Assembly: GCA_963693285.1 (NCBI GenBank)
Contig: OY848930.1
Location: 1,240,001 to 1,304,000, forward strand
Source of the DNA: Xestospongia muta
Taxonomy: Eukaryota; Porifera; Demospongiae; Haplosclerida; Petrosiidae
Length of the DNA stretch: 64,000 nt
Direction: 5' to 3'
Shown: positions 11,713 through 22,721 of the stretch, piece by piece
How positions within the stretch are numbered: the stretch's first letter is position 1
Layout of the letters: every line of letters begins with the position of its first letter
Notes under the pieces: model-generated
Database searches by the model: none
What the model saw: only the letters and a program-made list of their open reading frames with translations
Told to the model about the DNA's origin: nothing
Translations under genes and position numbers: made by a program

Positions 11713-13229
11713 TGTACTTACTATATACACTGTATTCTTAACTCATTAGACAATGTTATTTTGTCAACTCATATCATTTTAAAAGAGCCATTACTATATA
11801 CACTGTATTCTTAACTCATTAGACAATGTTATTTTGTCAACTCTTATATCATTTTAAAAGAGCCAGTGTGTTAACTTCAAAGCATTTATCTATACCATAT
11901 AAGCACATTAACTACTAGTGTACCAATGCTCTGTTGCATTGAGACTTACATAAAACCGAAGTCATGTGTCATTCTCTCATGTTTCCTTGTTAAAAGACAT
12001 GAATTAGACACGCATAGTTGCAATGTACTACAGACCAGCACTACATAGTAATATATTAACTTGATTAATGAACCTGTACAAAGTTTACAATCACTATTCT
12101 GTGAGAGACCTCTAATTTTTTATCAAAATGAACAACTACATATGTTACCACATCTTTACCTTATTTGGTAGTATATCATAACTACCATACTTATTGCATT
12201 TACATGTGCATGTAATATCCTGTGGATGTAACACTGGTTGCTATGACAACAATGCTATAGTATATGGTGAATGTAAACTGTTAGTGTCAGTTCTATTTGT
12301 TACCATGGTAACCAAATGTCCCACCTTCTCTTGTCCAGCAGTGTCCCATATTTGAAATAAAATGGAGTGATCATTGACTTGTATTGTTCTTGTAGAGAAA
12401 GCAGCCCTGGAATTTGAAAGTTTTTAAAAGCCAGAAGAAGACAAACATATTATAGAAGCTATATATTAAATGGTACCTTACGTATATCAAATACAAATGT
12501 TAATAAACAGTGTACATTTTGTATACAAACTCTACTTCGCATAACCAACGAATCATTCTATATTATTAGTAATTTAGTATAGTCTATGTCTACTAGGTTA
12601 GAAGCAGTGTTCAGTACTTTTAATAGGTAAATTAATACTAGCTATAGTCACTGATGTTAAATCTTATATCTTAAATCCTAAATGTATTAGCTTCATATTT
12701 TAAAGTATTGTGCACTGTCACCAACATTCTAGACACAGCTATGTTTAATGATAACAGTATTATCATTCAGAATTCAGTAAGTAAACTGGTATCAGACTTA
12801 GGTATGTGTTAGCTCTTTTGAGGCGTGACAGTTAGAAAGCATACATTTTTATTCAATCTTTTTACGTTATACAACTATGTCAATACCACCTCAAAGCCAT
12901 CAAGATATCAATGTAGTTATGATGTGCTGTAATAGATCACCATTATAAAGGAAGGCATATTAAACTTACCCAACTGTCAGTGGCTCTTTATCTGAGAATA
13001 CATCAGAGACAAACCTGTTTACAATACAAGTTTTACCTACTCCAGATTCCTTAGATAAAAAATAATAATATATTATATGATATAAATGTCTCAACTAGGA
13101 AACATCACACTATATATATATATATATTGTATTAACGTATAATATACATCTAGCATTCTCCAGAAATATTGATTTTGTTAAGAAGTAACTTACTCCTAAG
13201 AGACATAGCTTGACTTCATGTAGGGCCAT
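10519..13229 (-). CDS. Rab GTPase, Rab22/Rab31 (Rab5-related) type
   Basis: Seven exons join without a frame break: 13194-13229, 12970-13049, 12325-12406, 11599-11670, 11301-11411, 11059-11164 and 10519-10619. They give 195 residues. The protein starts MALHEVKLCLLG, has the P-loop GESGVGKTC (residues about 12-20), the switch I Thr in LTVGAAF, WDTAGQEK, LAPMYYRGSAAAV, GNKVD, ECSAKD, and ends KKCSC, a CXC prenylation site. Length, N-terminus and the APMYYRGSAAA segment match animal Rab22A/Rab31, which act on early endosome to trans-Golgi traffic. Switch I has LTVG where human paralogues have PTIG. The start lies 182 bp from the divergent CAP-Gly gene. Introns hold local tandem duplications and a GA tract. 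Confidence 0.9.
11490..11612. repeat. Tandem duplication covering the 3' end of Rab exon 4
   Basis: Two roughly 60-bp copies share TCTGCTATCCATTCACTCAT, a CTTACCA run and AAGTTAG. The right copy contains the functional exon-4 end and donor. The left copy, inside the intron, carries a near-identical duplicate of the exon end, so a decoy donor may exist. Confidence 0.6.
11674..11876. repeat. (GA)n tract and a roughly 78-bp tandem duplication in a Rab intron
   Basis: Positions 11674-11707 are GA dinucleotides. Then two adjacent copies of a roughly 78-bp sequence follow, each containing CTATATACACTGTATTC and ATTTTAAAAGAGCCA. They differ only by small indels. Confidence 0.75.
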
Positions 13230-13411
13230 AAAATGAACTTAATTCCTTCCAGAACTACTGTGAGTTATCAGAACTATAGCGGAATATAAAAGTTAACGAG
13301 ATATGATCACGTGATCAGTTACCATAGTGACCAATCAACCGCAAAGTCAGAGATTGTCTTTGATTTTCCCTGAATTTGTAAACAAACTTCAAATCTGAAA
13401 CAACAAGCTTT
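13230..13411. promoter_or_regulatory. Divergent promoter between the Rab and CAP-Gly genes
   Basis: Only 182 bp separate the two start codons, pointing away from each other, so both 5' UTRs and core promoters must fit here. It contains GATCACGTGATC at about 13305, a palindromic E-box (CACGTG) core. There is no clear TATA box. The assignment as a shared promoter is inferred from geometry. Confidence 0.45.
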
Positions 13412-14916
13412 ATGGCTTCTACTGATGACACGGCTATCGATGAAGAATTGCAAGAACCGAAAACTACAAATGCTATTGTAGAACTGCCTGAGGTAAAGTT
13501 TCACTATTGCCCAAGGTGCTAATAAGCTCCACCATATAGGATGCGGCTTCAGAGAGAAGGACAACTGGTGAAGGAGAGCCTAGTAATGAAGAACAAGGTG
13601 TGCAGCAAGAAGAAGAGGCTCAAGGACAAAAAGTGTTAGCTGAGGTTGTCATTGAAAGTACACAAGAAAGAGAAACGCAAAAAGAGGGAGAGGGAGAAAG
13701 TGAAGGAGTAAAAGGAGAGGAAGAGGGTGAAAGTAAAGATGCACAAAGACAGGGAAAAGGAGAAGGAATAAAAGGAGAGATAGAGGGTGAAAGAGTACAT
13801 GGAGAAGGTGAAAGGAGTGAACTTAAAGATGACCAACCATTAGCTACTGATACTAGTACAACTGAAGTTCAAGGTACTACAAGTGGTGAAGATGGAGGAG
13901 GTACAGCTAAAGACGAAGGTCAGATAATAACAAACAAATGTAGTGGTACTCTGTGTCTTTTTAGAAGGTAATTCAGGACAGGCTTCAGAATCTCGAACAC
14001 TACAAGAATCAAAGCCTCAATCTGGAACCAATTCACGAGGGAAAGAGAAGAATGGGGAAAGAGAATTTTCTTCGGGTCAGAAACGACGTGAAAAGAGAAG
14101 AAAAAAGAAGTCACATGTTCCAAAGTTACGTCGACAATCATCTTCTAAAATTGGCAATGTTGCTGAGCAATATTTGCAAGCTATTTTACTCTCTTATTTC
14201 CAATTAATGGATCCTTATAATACTGGACTGATTAATGCTGAAAATTTTTTTCAGGTAAAGGATTCGTAAATTAATAGACAGTTCATGGATTGATGGATCA
14301 AAGAATTGCTGGATACAAATGCCATTATGTAATATTCTCTCTATTAGATTTTATATTCTCAAGAACTTAATCTTCAACTTTCGGAAGATGATATCCAACT
14401 CCTTCATACAAGCACTCCCTACGATGAACAAGGCATGGTACTATATATGGACTTTGTAGCTAATGCCCAACGTCTGATCACATCACTATACTCACAATAT
14501 CCAGATAGAGAGGTATGTAAATATAATATATAAGGTACACTCTATTAGACAGTACTGTTAATTAGGCCAACTGGACTGAAATTAGAGGGGCAGATGGTAA
14601 TAAAGTGGTATATAATAAAAAGAGTGGTGAAATTATGTAAGTTTATAGTTAAATTTTATTGTTTGATAACTACTGTCTTATTGTTGCTCTGTAGTGACCA
14701 TGCTGAAGATGGTATGGATTTATTTGAAGAGACAATAAGGGATCTGTTTAACTCTGCTGATATTGAAGGGAAAGGAGTCATTACTAGAGAGAATTTTGTC
14801 AAAGTAATTTATTTGATGTGTAACTTGTATAAGGAAGGTAGCCTGTGTGATACACTTTTAATACATCTACAATCCTGTATTCTCTCTCTCACACACACAC
14901 ACACACACATTTACTG

Positions 14917-14987
<71 letters not shown>

Positions 14988-17684
14988 TTCAGTTGTTAAA
15001 ATCCAAGTTAACTGATCTACGAGAGGAACAGGTAGAGGAATTAGCCAGTCAACTCCCAGAAGGTGATGTCACTTTTAAAGATTTCCAAGCCACGGGTAAA
15101 GAAGCTGTTTTAAAAATATATCAAATCAGAGACCAAACTGATGTGAGTACATGTATAATATAATTAGAGAGACATCCTGAATCTCTTGTCTTGTTATTAT
15201 AGTCTGATTGGATGCAGCTTAACAGTCCTAATGTGGGGACTTTCTATTTAAATAAATTTACTGGAGAAACTAAAAGAGACCTGGGAATACCTGAAGAGAG
15301 GTAATCCATATACAAGTACTGCTATATAGTATAGAACAAATTATTATGGAAGGTATTAAAGGAGCTTGGTACATCTTAAAAGTTCATTGAGAACCTTAAT
15401 CCTCCAGCAAAAATATCATAATGTAAAAAATTTTAGTTTGTGAAAAAAAAGATTATACAGAACCATTGATTGATTATTACAGGACTGTTTAGTCAGCAGA
15501 TTATACAGTACTTATTAATTATTGTATAGTATAATTTAACAGTGCTTCTCTCTCAATTTTCTAGAGAGCAGGAGGCGGCACTTATACAAGGTGCTTATTC
15601 TCAAATCAGTAATTTGACTCTTGAGTTAGAGCATGAACGTTACAAAGTCAAAGAGTTAGAGAACCAAGTAGCTCTTGGTAATGAAGAACTAGAGACAGTT
15701 GTAACTCAACTAGATGAAACAGGGAGACAACTAGATGATGCTAATAATGAAGTTAGTTTCTATTTTATATTTTTGAAGCTTTTTGTGTTTATTTTAGTTG
15801 CAAGCTAAAGAAGATGAGATTGCTCAGTTACATTCTGTTATATCTGAACAAAAAGATAGGATTGCTCAACTTAATACTAGAGGTAAGAGTAATCTGTAAT
15901 AAGATCTCAACCTCAGTGAGTAACTGATTAATTCCAGTATAATAGATAATGTTTCTCTTAGGTGCTGAGGCTACCTCACTTGAAGCTAAGATACAAAGAT
16001 TGCAAGAAGAGTTGATTGAAGCTCATCGAACGATACAGGACAGAGAAGTTACTATAGGTGCTAGAGAGCAGTCACTGCAAGATTTGTCTTTTACAATCAA
16101 TGCTATAACTGATGAATTAAAGGTTAGTAGCATAGATGGATAAAGAGATAGGTGGATAACTAGATAGATCAAGAAGAATAAAAGAATGCATTGATACATT
16201 GATAGCTGAATACAATGGATAGTTCTAGGATTCATAGATGGACGAAATTGACAAATAGACAGACAAACAGAATAAATTCAAATTTCTCCTCTCTAGAATG
16301 CACATGGTATTATTGATGCTCGTGATTCCAATATTGCTAGCCTCCAGTACACATTAACTAATGAACAAGGCAAAGTCAAGGAGCTCCATGAACGTATGCC
16401 TTCACTGGAAACACGTCTCTCAGCATTGGTCACTGAACTAAGGAACACTCAAAAGAATTTAGATGAAAAAACTAGTATATTACAACAAACTAGGCGACAA
16501 CTGAAAATTGCCAGAGAAAAGAACTCTGTAAGTCAATGTTCAATGTGATCAACTATACATTAGTAATCCTCTATAATGGTTTGTACACTTCTTTAATACA
16601 AATTGTGTTTCTTATAACTTTATATTGTAATCTCACTTGTTGTCCTTTATTATCCTGTTGTTATATTTTGTCCTTTATTTTTAAGGATTTGGGTAAAGAA
16701 GTGACTCAATTGAGTCACTCAAATGACAAGCTACGAAATGCAGAGAGTGAAATACGAACATTGAAGTCCTTCCTGACTAGCAAGACAGCTATGATAGAGA
16801 AAAGAAAGAAGGAAATACATGAGGTAGAGAGAGAGAGAGGGAGAGAGAGAGAGAAAGAGCATGCAACATTATATGCTATTATATTTGTAGTTACGTGAGA
16901 AGATATCTGACCTTGAATCTCGTGACAACAGAAGAGCTGTTATTCTAGCTGATGTGTTAGAAAAAACAGCTCGAGCTTACCAACATCAGCTGTATACAAC
17001 ATCTACTAGTCCCTTGAAGACACCTTTGAGAACAAGAGAAGAAGCAGACAGGTAGATAATCAACAATAACAAAAACAAATTCATTTGTCCCACTCCCTTT
17101 TTTATCTCCATTAGACCATTAAGTGCTCCCATAATTCCACTTGAAGATCTTATTGATTATCAGGAGGACCCTCTTTCTCTCTCATACCAGTTTCCACAGA
17201 CTACTTCACATTCCATGCATCAACATAATTCATATGAAGTAATGGCAGAAGACTTTTCTGGACCTTCTCTTGTACGAAGGAGCCCAAAGAAGAAGCCACA
17301 TATTAAGGTGGAAATACTTATACTCTAACATGTACACGAGGCCAGAACAACAGTATAATGGATGTCTTTAATCACATTTGAATGTTATTTATGATAAAAT
17401 CCATTTTCTTTAATTCAATTCTTAGGCTCGTACTGTTCCTCGATTACCTCCTATTAAAAAACAAAGACCTCAATTTACAATTCCTACTGAGTCAGAGATC
17501 AAACAATCCAATAAAAAATCTGACACTGATATAACTAAGCATGTCCCAACTAATGCTGATTGTAAATGTGAGCTTTGTGCTGTCAATAGGTTAGTAAAAT
17601 ATAATACTTAATAGATAGGTACATGGATGGAGGAAGGAGTTGTAGATAGATAGACTTTTTAACAACCTATACACCACATATAGT

Positions 17685-17727
<43 letters not shown>

Positions 17728-19058
17728 AGAGGTGAAATTAAAGAACCCACTTATCTCTCTAGATTAAAAGATCAAACTGGTTTACAACGACTCAAGCAGG
17801 AGACAGAAGACCTAGAATATCAATTAGCTCAACAGATAAAGATAGGACAACGTGTTTTGATACAAGTTAAGAAATCAAGTTAGTTAACTCAAGTTAATTC
17901 AATATGTGAATACCATATATTACCTGTATAATATCATGACCTTACATTTATTGTTTCATCACTGTCTTTCAGTGTATGATTTGGAGCCTCAAAAACTTAG
18001 TGGAATTGTCAAGTTTGTTGGTAAAGTGGACAGTGAATATGTTGATAATAGAATCTATGTTGGAGTAAAACTGGACGAACCAGGTAACAGAGTGCTTTTG
18101 TAATTGTCTAGAGCTTATTAACTGTACATATATCCTGTGGTGATGTTCATAGTTCACTAGTATAGAGCTTATTAATACTAACAATACTGTAAGTATTGAT
18201 ATCAATGTTCACTAATCTAGAACTTGCTTTTTAGGTCACTGTAGTAAGTACTGATGTTCAGTAGTTAAGAGTTTACTAATAGTAGCTATCCCAAGTCACT
18301 GTAGTAAGTACTGATGTTCACTAGCCTAGAGCTTACTAATGGCAGTAAGTGAGGTTTAGTAGTTTAATGGTAATTATCCTAAGTCATTATATGTGTGATC
18401 TGGGCTTTATTAAATGTTGTTCTTTTACAGTTGGAAATACTGATGGAGTCTTCAAAGGAAAGAAATATTTCTCTTGTCCACCTGGTCATGGCAGGATGGT
18501 ACGCATCACCAATGTCATATCTGTCATGCCAAATAAGGTAATATTAAATCAATTACTTTGGAAAGTAACTGAACTGATGTTAATACACCTTAATTCACAG
18601 TAGGTATTTTAACAGTGTAATGTTCCAGAAATTGGACAGAAGAGAGAGGCAAAAGGAGAGCCTGGAAATATTGTATAAAGATTCTCAAATTTGTGCCTAC
18701 ATATATCTTTATGCCTAGATACAGATAGTAATATCGATACATGCGTGTGTACACAAAGTAATCTGTGCATGTGTGTGCTAGTTTGAGAATGTGTATACAA
18801 TGTTTTCCAGGCCCTCTTATTACCTCTCTTCTCTGTACATTTTCTGGAACAGAGATCAGCACACATCTGAGAGAATACTATTAAAAAAAGATTTTGTGTG
18901 CTGCAATACTTTGACACTTTCTAACAAAAGATAATTCTTAATGACTAAATTTATGGTAGTATTTTTCTTTCACTTAGAGTATTGTTTATAAACCATTACA
19001 AGTGTCTAGTTCACAACATCAACCGAAGAAACTTTCACCATCATTACAAGTACTGTAA
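13412..19058 (+). CDS. Coiled-coil protein with EF-hand-like and C-terminal CAP-Gly domains (20 exons)
   Basis: Twenty exons join in one frame to 1036 residues: 13412-13492, 13540-13918, 13965-14254, 14348-14512, 14566-14636, 14695-14803, 14993-15142, 15203-15300, 15565-15751, 15798-15882, 15962-16122, 16297-16527, 16686-16823, 16891-17051, 17115-17307, 17426-17589, 17730-17878, 17973-18083, 18431-18537 and 18978-19058. In order they encode an acidic Glu/Gly-rich N-terminus, a basic patch (KRREKRRKKK), two EF-hand-like units (LMDPYNTGLI and NSADIEGKGVITRENF), two WW-like segments (NWTEIRGADGNKVVYN; GTFYLNKFTGETK), a long coiled coil (exons 9-14), a Cys pair (CKCELC), and a CAP-Gly domain (exons 18-19: GKVDSEYVDNRIYVGVKLDE, then FKGKKYFSCPPGHG). 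CAP-Gly binds EEY/F tails of tubulin or EB proteins, so a microtubule or centrosomal role is likely. The orthologue is not recognised. Confidence 0.87.
14889..14991. repeat. (CA)n/(CT)n microsatellite as the polypyrimidine tract of a CAP-Gly gene intron
   Basis: Positions 14889-14910 are CA repeats and 14921-14991 nearly pure CT, ending in the acceptor TTTCAG of exon 7. The long CT run serves as the polypyrimidine tract. A similar CT tract precedes exon 17 (17692-17726). Confidence 0.85.
18612..18858. repeat. Foldback (MITE-like) repeat in the last intron of the CAP-Gly gene
   Basis: The left arm reads GTTCCAGAAA, then AGAGCCTGGAAA, then TTCTCAAA. The right arm contains TTTGAGAA, TTTTCCAGGCCCTCTT and TTTCTGGAAC in mirrored order. 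Arms are about 90 bp, with a centre rich in ATGTGTG and CACACG words. It lies wholly inside an intron and is noncoding. Confidence 0.7.
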
Positions 19059-20218
19059 TGACATATTGTTAACATTGGTATGATATATTTAACTTTTATA
19101 ACCCAATTCAATTATTATTTTATATTATTGAATGTTTTTATAAATTTTTAATAAACTTAAAATGTATAGCAGTCAAAGGAACATTGAAGGAATTATACCA
19201 CACTATAATAATTTATATAGGACAAAAACAGAGACATTTATTGGATGATCTTACCACACTATTAATACACAATCTAGGTATTGTTAATTTTGAATATTCA
19301 ACAATTACTCATTTGTATTCAACGAATTGATCAGATGATTTCACACTACTAACTCTTGTGTGGAATCACAATGTGTCGATAGTTCTTGAAGTAGATCTTT
19401 CCATAAGAGTACAAGTAGTTTAGTGATGTGTACATCAATGAATGTATTAAATATTGTTTCTCAATTTAATTTCGTCTAATTTCACCTCAACAATAGTGAC
19501 CATAACATACCAAGAATCGTCTTTTAAATGCGAACGCATGCATCAACATGATTTATTGAACAATGGAAAGTCAATGATTTTTATTGATTCTGAATATGAT
19601 TCTTTCTTAATATATTCATATCATATTTGTTGCTATATTGGTGCTGTTATCCATATGCCAGTGGGTTATCTGTTTTCTCCTTTATAGCCTCACAGTTTCT
19701 TAGGTTTACTCAAAGTAATAGTTATTCTCATCAATCATCATGGTTCAGCATCTCACTTGAAATATACATGTTGTGATGAGTGCTGTACAATAATGAATTT
19801 ACTATTATGTGAAACCTTGTGAACCTCTAGATCTTATTTCCAGACTCCAGACAGAAGCCAATACTGAGGATCTGGAATTTCCTCAACACTAAATGTTAAT
19901 AATAAACATCAAGTTCAAGATTGTGTTCAAGAGCAAACTACATGTAATACTTATTTATGACGTATGTTTAAAACTGAGTTATATATGAAATATAATCCTT
20001 GTTTATAATTATTTACTCCCTTGACGTTTAGACTGGTTATGAATTCAATTTAATTGTTAAATGACACGTACGTCATGTTACTATTTTTAGTATAATTTGG
20101 CGTCCCCTCACGTTAATAAACAATAAAGGGAAGGAATCGCTATTATAGCACTATATAGCTATCAGCGATAATAGCGATTCTTTCATCTATTGTAAACTTC
20201 AAAGCAAGTAAACACAAT
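19059..20218. other. Intergenic; start of the first copy of a 4.8-kb tandem duplication
   Basis: No gene seen. From about 19320 the sequence is repeated at about 24133 (both share GATCAGATGATT or GGTCAGATGATT, then CACACTACT). It is the 5' flank of the unknown gene at 20219. Just upstream of that gene both copies keep TTTGGCGTCCCCTCACGTTA and a short dyad around ATAATAGCGATTC, which may be promoter elements. Confidence 0.5.
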
Positions 20219-22144
20219 ATGGATAATAACGGCATTGTCTTTCAGTTTAAGTTTCCAACCAAAGGATTATCTTTACGCTCAGTGTCTATCGAAGATGTAC
20301 CAACACTTACTTTTGATGCATCAAACCCGTCACATCTACCTACGTTAACCGAAGAAGACGTTGCTGTAGTTGCAAGATTGGTAACGGAAGGTAAACGACC
20401 AGAATTTTACTACATAGGCTTTCCACCATTACATCCATTCTTTGGTCGACAGTACAAAGCGTATCGTCCTCAATGGCTACGAGGTACATCAGTTGGTGAT
20501 TTACAATCAGAGGCAGATTGGACTATGAAATGTCTCGGTATTGGTGCTCGAAGTAATGACGACAAAACAGAATTTTGGGGCTGGGAGAAGACAAGTAAAT
20601 TGACAGGACTGGCAACAGCACTGGATTTTTTTAAAGACAAGCCAAGTGGCTCAGTAATAATGTCATGCAAGTCAGTAGAAGTGGAGAAAACTGACAAGAC
20701 ACTGACTTTCGTGGGTGAGCCAGCAATGACAATCAAGTCTGACGATAGCTCCAGTTACACAGACTACATCACCACACACTATGACAGTATAGCCTATCAT
20801 GATGAGCCTTTGTTCTTGAAGATGAAGGAGTTGATAAAACTCATTCTTGCAATGGAATGGCTAATAAAGGAACAAGGTGTCAAGTTTAATAATAAATGGA
20901 TGACAGAGCGCACGCAGCAAAAGAATCCACTGTCTACTAAAGCAATCGAAATAGTTGATACAACTGCAACTGAAAATTTGCTCAACGTTTTTGCTGAGAG
21001 ATTTCCAATACCACCAAATGAGACTCAAAAAATTATGACGCCATTAGGGTCAGTGCAGCTGGATATAAATAGCAAGATTGAGAAGACAGAAACTGGCTGT
21101 ATCATAGAAATAACAAAATCTACTCCAGACCTCCCAATTGAGGAAACCATTACTATTAGAGCATCAACAAATGATTACAACATGCTATATGAAGGGTTTG
21201 ATCTCAAACAGCCAATTGCAATCAGCTCTGGAGATTTAATCGTTCCAGATGTCTCAACATGGTCAGAGTTGTTTGCAGAAACAGTCCCTCGGCCTACATT
21301 GTGGATATTTCCATATGATGGTGATGGAATAGCAACTTTTACTGGTGGCGTATCCACACAGAACATTCCAGTAAACACAAGGGTCCCTATCTCCCAACCT
21401 GTCAAAAACGTATCTGAAGAATCAACAAAGGTGGTGCATAATCAATATGTCATGGGAGGAAATAAAGTACAAGTAAAAGGATCCACTGAATTTGAACAAG
21501 AAGTGCGTCCATTAAGAAAGAGGGATGTGCCAACCAGGCAGAAGTTTGAAAACCCTCCAACTGTTGTACCTTGTGAAACTAGAGCTGCTCAAAAGAATAG
21601 AAAATGCAAAAAGTCTGGAATGAATGATGCTGTAGGATGGCAGGATCAAGCTCAAAAGCATATTTGTAGCCGTGATGGAGAGCAGATATTAAAACAAGTA
21701 GGTCTTCGTGCATCAGTGCAACGAATGTCCACTTCTGGAAGAGCAATCGATGAGTCAAACATTAGTGGAATCATAAAACCACCACTAGGAGCAGTTGAGC
21801 AACCTATGGATACACAGCCACCCTCAATACCACCACAACTACCTGCTGCTGCTCCTAAGGGTAGTCCCACTCCCTCTATTGCCTCAAGCGAGAGTGGTTA
21901 TGAGTCTCTAACCTCATGTAGTAGTAATGGGAGGTCTAGCTCCACATCTACTCTTGCCAGTACTACTAGTAGTGAACTGCATCATCCACTATATTTTCCA
22001 CAACAAGGAGCAACAGGTATTAGTACACCAGACCTTCTATCACCCACTGATAGTGTAATAAGCATTTCAAATGAGTCACATGGTGATGATGAAGAAAGTA
22101 CAACAGAGATTGAAGATAATTATGAGCCTGATGGAGGACAATAA
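20219..22144 (+). CDS. Uncharacterised 641-aa protein with Ser/Thr-rich tail, single exon
   Basis: Intronless frame from ATG 20219 to TAA 22144. Residues 1 to about 420 look globular, with HPFFGRQY, SEADWTMKCLGIGAR, EFWGWEKTSKLTGLATALDF, YHDEPLFLKMKELIKLILAM and WLIKEQGV. Residues about 420-520 are basic and polar. Residues about 540-641 are Ser/Thr/Pro-rich and acidic at the end, probably disordered. There is no signal peptide or membrane segment, so it is probably cytosolic or nuclear. I do not recognise a known domain and assign no function. The head-to-tail duplicate at 25143 keeps the globular part with few changes but has lost the tail, suggesting the N-terminal domain is under constraint. 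It is followed in the same direction by the membrane-protein gene. Confidence 0.85.
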   Translation: MDNNGIVFQFKFPTKGLSLRSVSIEDVPTLTFDASNPSHLPTLTEEDVAVVARLVTEGKRPEFYYIGFPPLHPFFGRQYKAYRPQWLRGTSVGDLQSEADWTMKCLGIGARSNDDKTEFWGWEKTSKLTGLATALDFFKDKPSGSVIMSCKSVEVEKTDKTLTFVGEPAMTIKSDDSSSYTDYITTHYDSIAYHDEPLFLKMKELIKLILAMEWLIKEQGVKFNNKWMTERTQQKNPLSTKAIEIVDTTATENLLNVFAERFPIPPNETQKIMTPLGSVQLDINSKIEKTETGCIIEITKSTPDLPIEETITIRASTNDYNMLYEGFDLKQPIAISSGDLIVPDVSTWSELFAETVPRPTLWIFPYDGDGIATFTGGVSTQNIPVNTRVPISQPVKNVSEESTKVVHNQYVMGGNKVQVKGSTEFEQEVRPLRKRDVPTRQKFENPPTVVPCETRAAQKNRKCKKSGMNDAVGWQDQAQKHICSRDGEQILKQVGLRASVQRMSTSGRAIDESNISGIIKPPLGAVEQPMDTQPPSIPPQLPAAAPKGSPTPSIASSESGYESLTSCSSNGRSSSTSTLASTTSSELHHPLYFPQQGATGISTPDLLSPTDSVISISNESHGDDEESTTEIEDNYEPDGGQ

Positions 22145-22721
22145 ATGACTATAATAATATAACCATACACAATTGTAAAATACGTTTACATACATATATT
22201 TGTCCTATACTTGTGCTATGCTTATGTAGTCTATATAGTTTTGTCACATGAAATTTGGCTTATTGGTTTTTTATTGGCTGAACAAATATATATTTTAAAA
22301 TTCATGAATACTTATAGAAAGAAAAATTATACTTATGGGTGGAAGATTTAATACGCTAATTAGTCTGTCCATTGTTGGCTTTTTGGATTATACCGATCAG
22401 ATCACAGCTATACCATGCCAAGATGACGAGAAAAGATCTTTCTTGATTATGATTTGTCATTAGTATTGAAATTTAAAACTTGGTAAACTATTAATTACAG
22501 CATAATGTGTACTGACTACATTTTATGCATACTCATTCAATCAGTTATTATGCAATATATTCATGAATGCAGTAATTGTCTATCAGGCAAATAGTTTGCA
22601 CAGTATGCAAGTTAAGGTATTACCCTGGTATCTTCCATGACCATGATCACGCATACGCATGCAGTTTATCTCTAACTGTATAAAAATAGCGACAGCTGAT
22701 TTCAGTTCAAGAGATTACCAT
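22145..22721. other. Intergenic between the two cassette genes
   Basis: AT-rich, no gene. The last 90 bp (from about 22632) are the 5' flank of the membrane-protein gene. This piece plus the start of its exon 1 also occurs as an extra copy at about 26683-26808. Confidence 0.5.

Noticed and set aside
14594..14694. Continuous frame giving a hydrophobic extension before the second EF-hand-like exon
   Set aside because: A GT-AG intron (14637-14694) and exon 14566-14636 give a better frame (NWTEIRGADGNKVVYN) that links both neighbours in phase.
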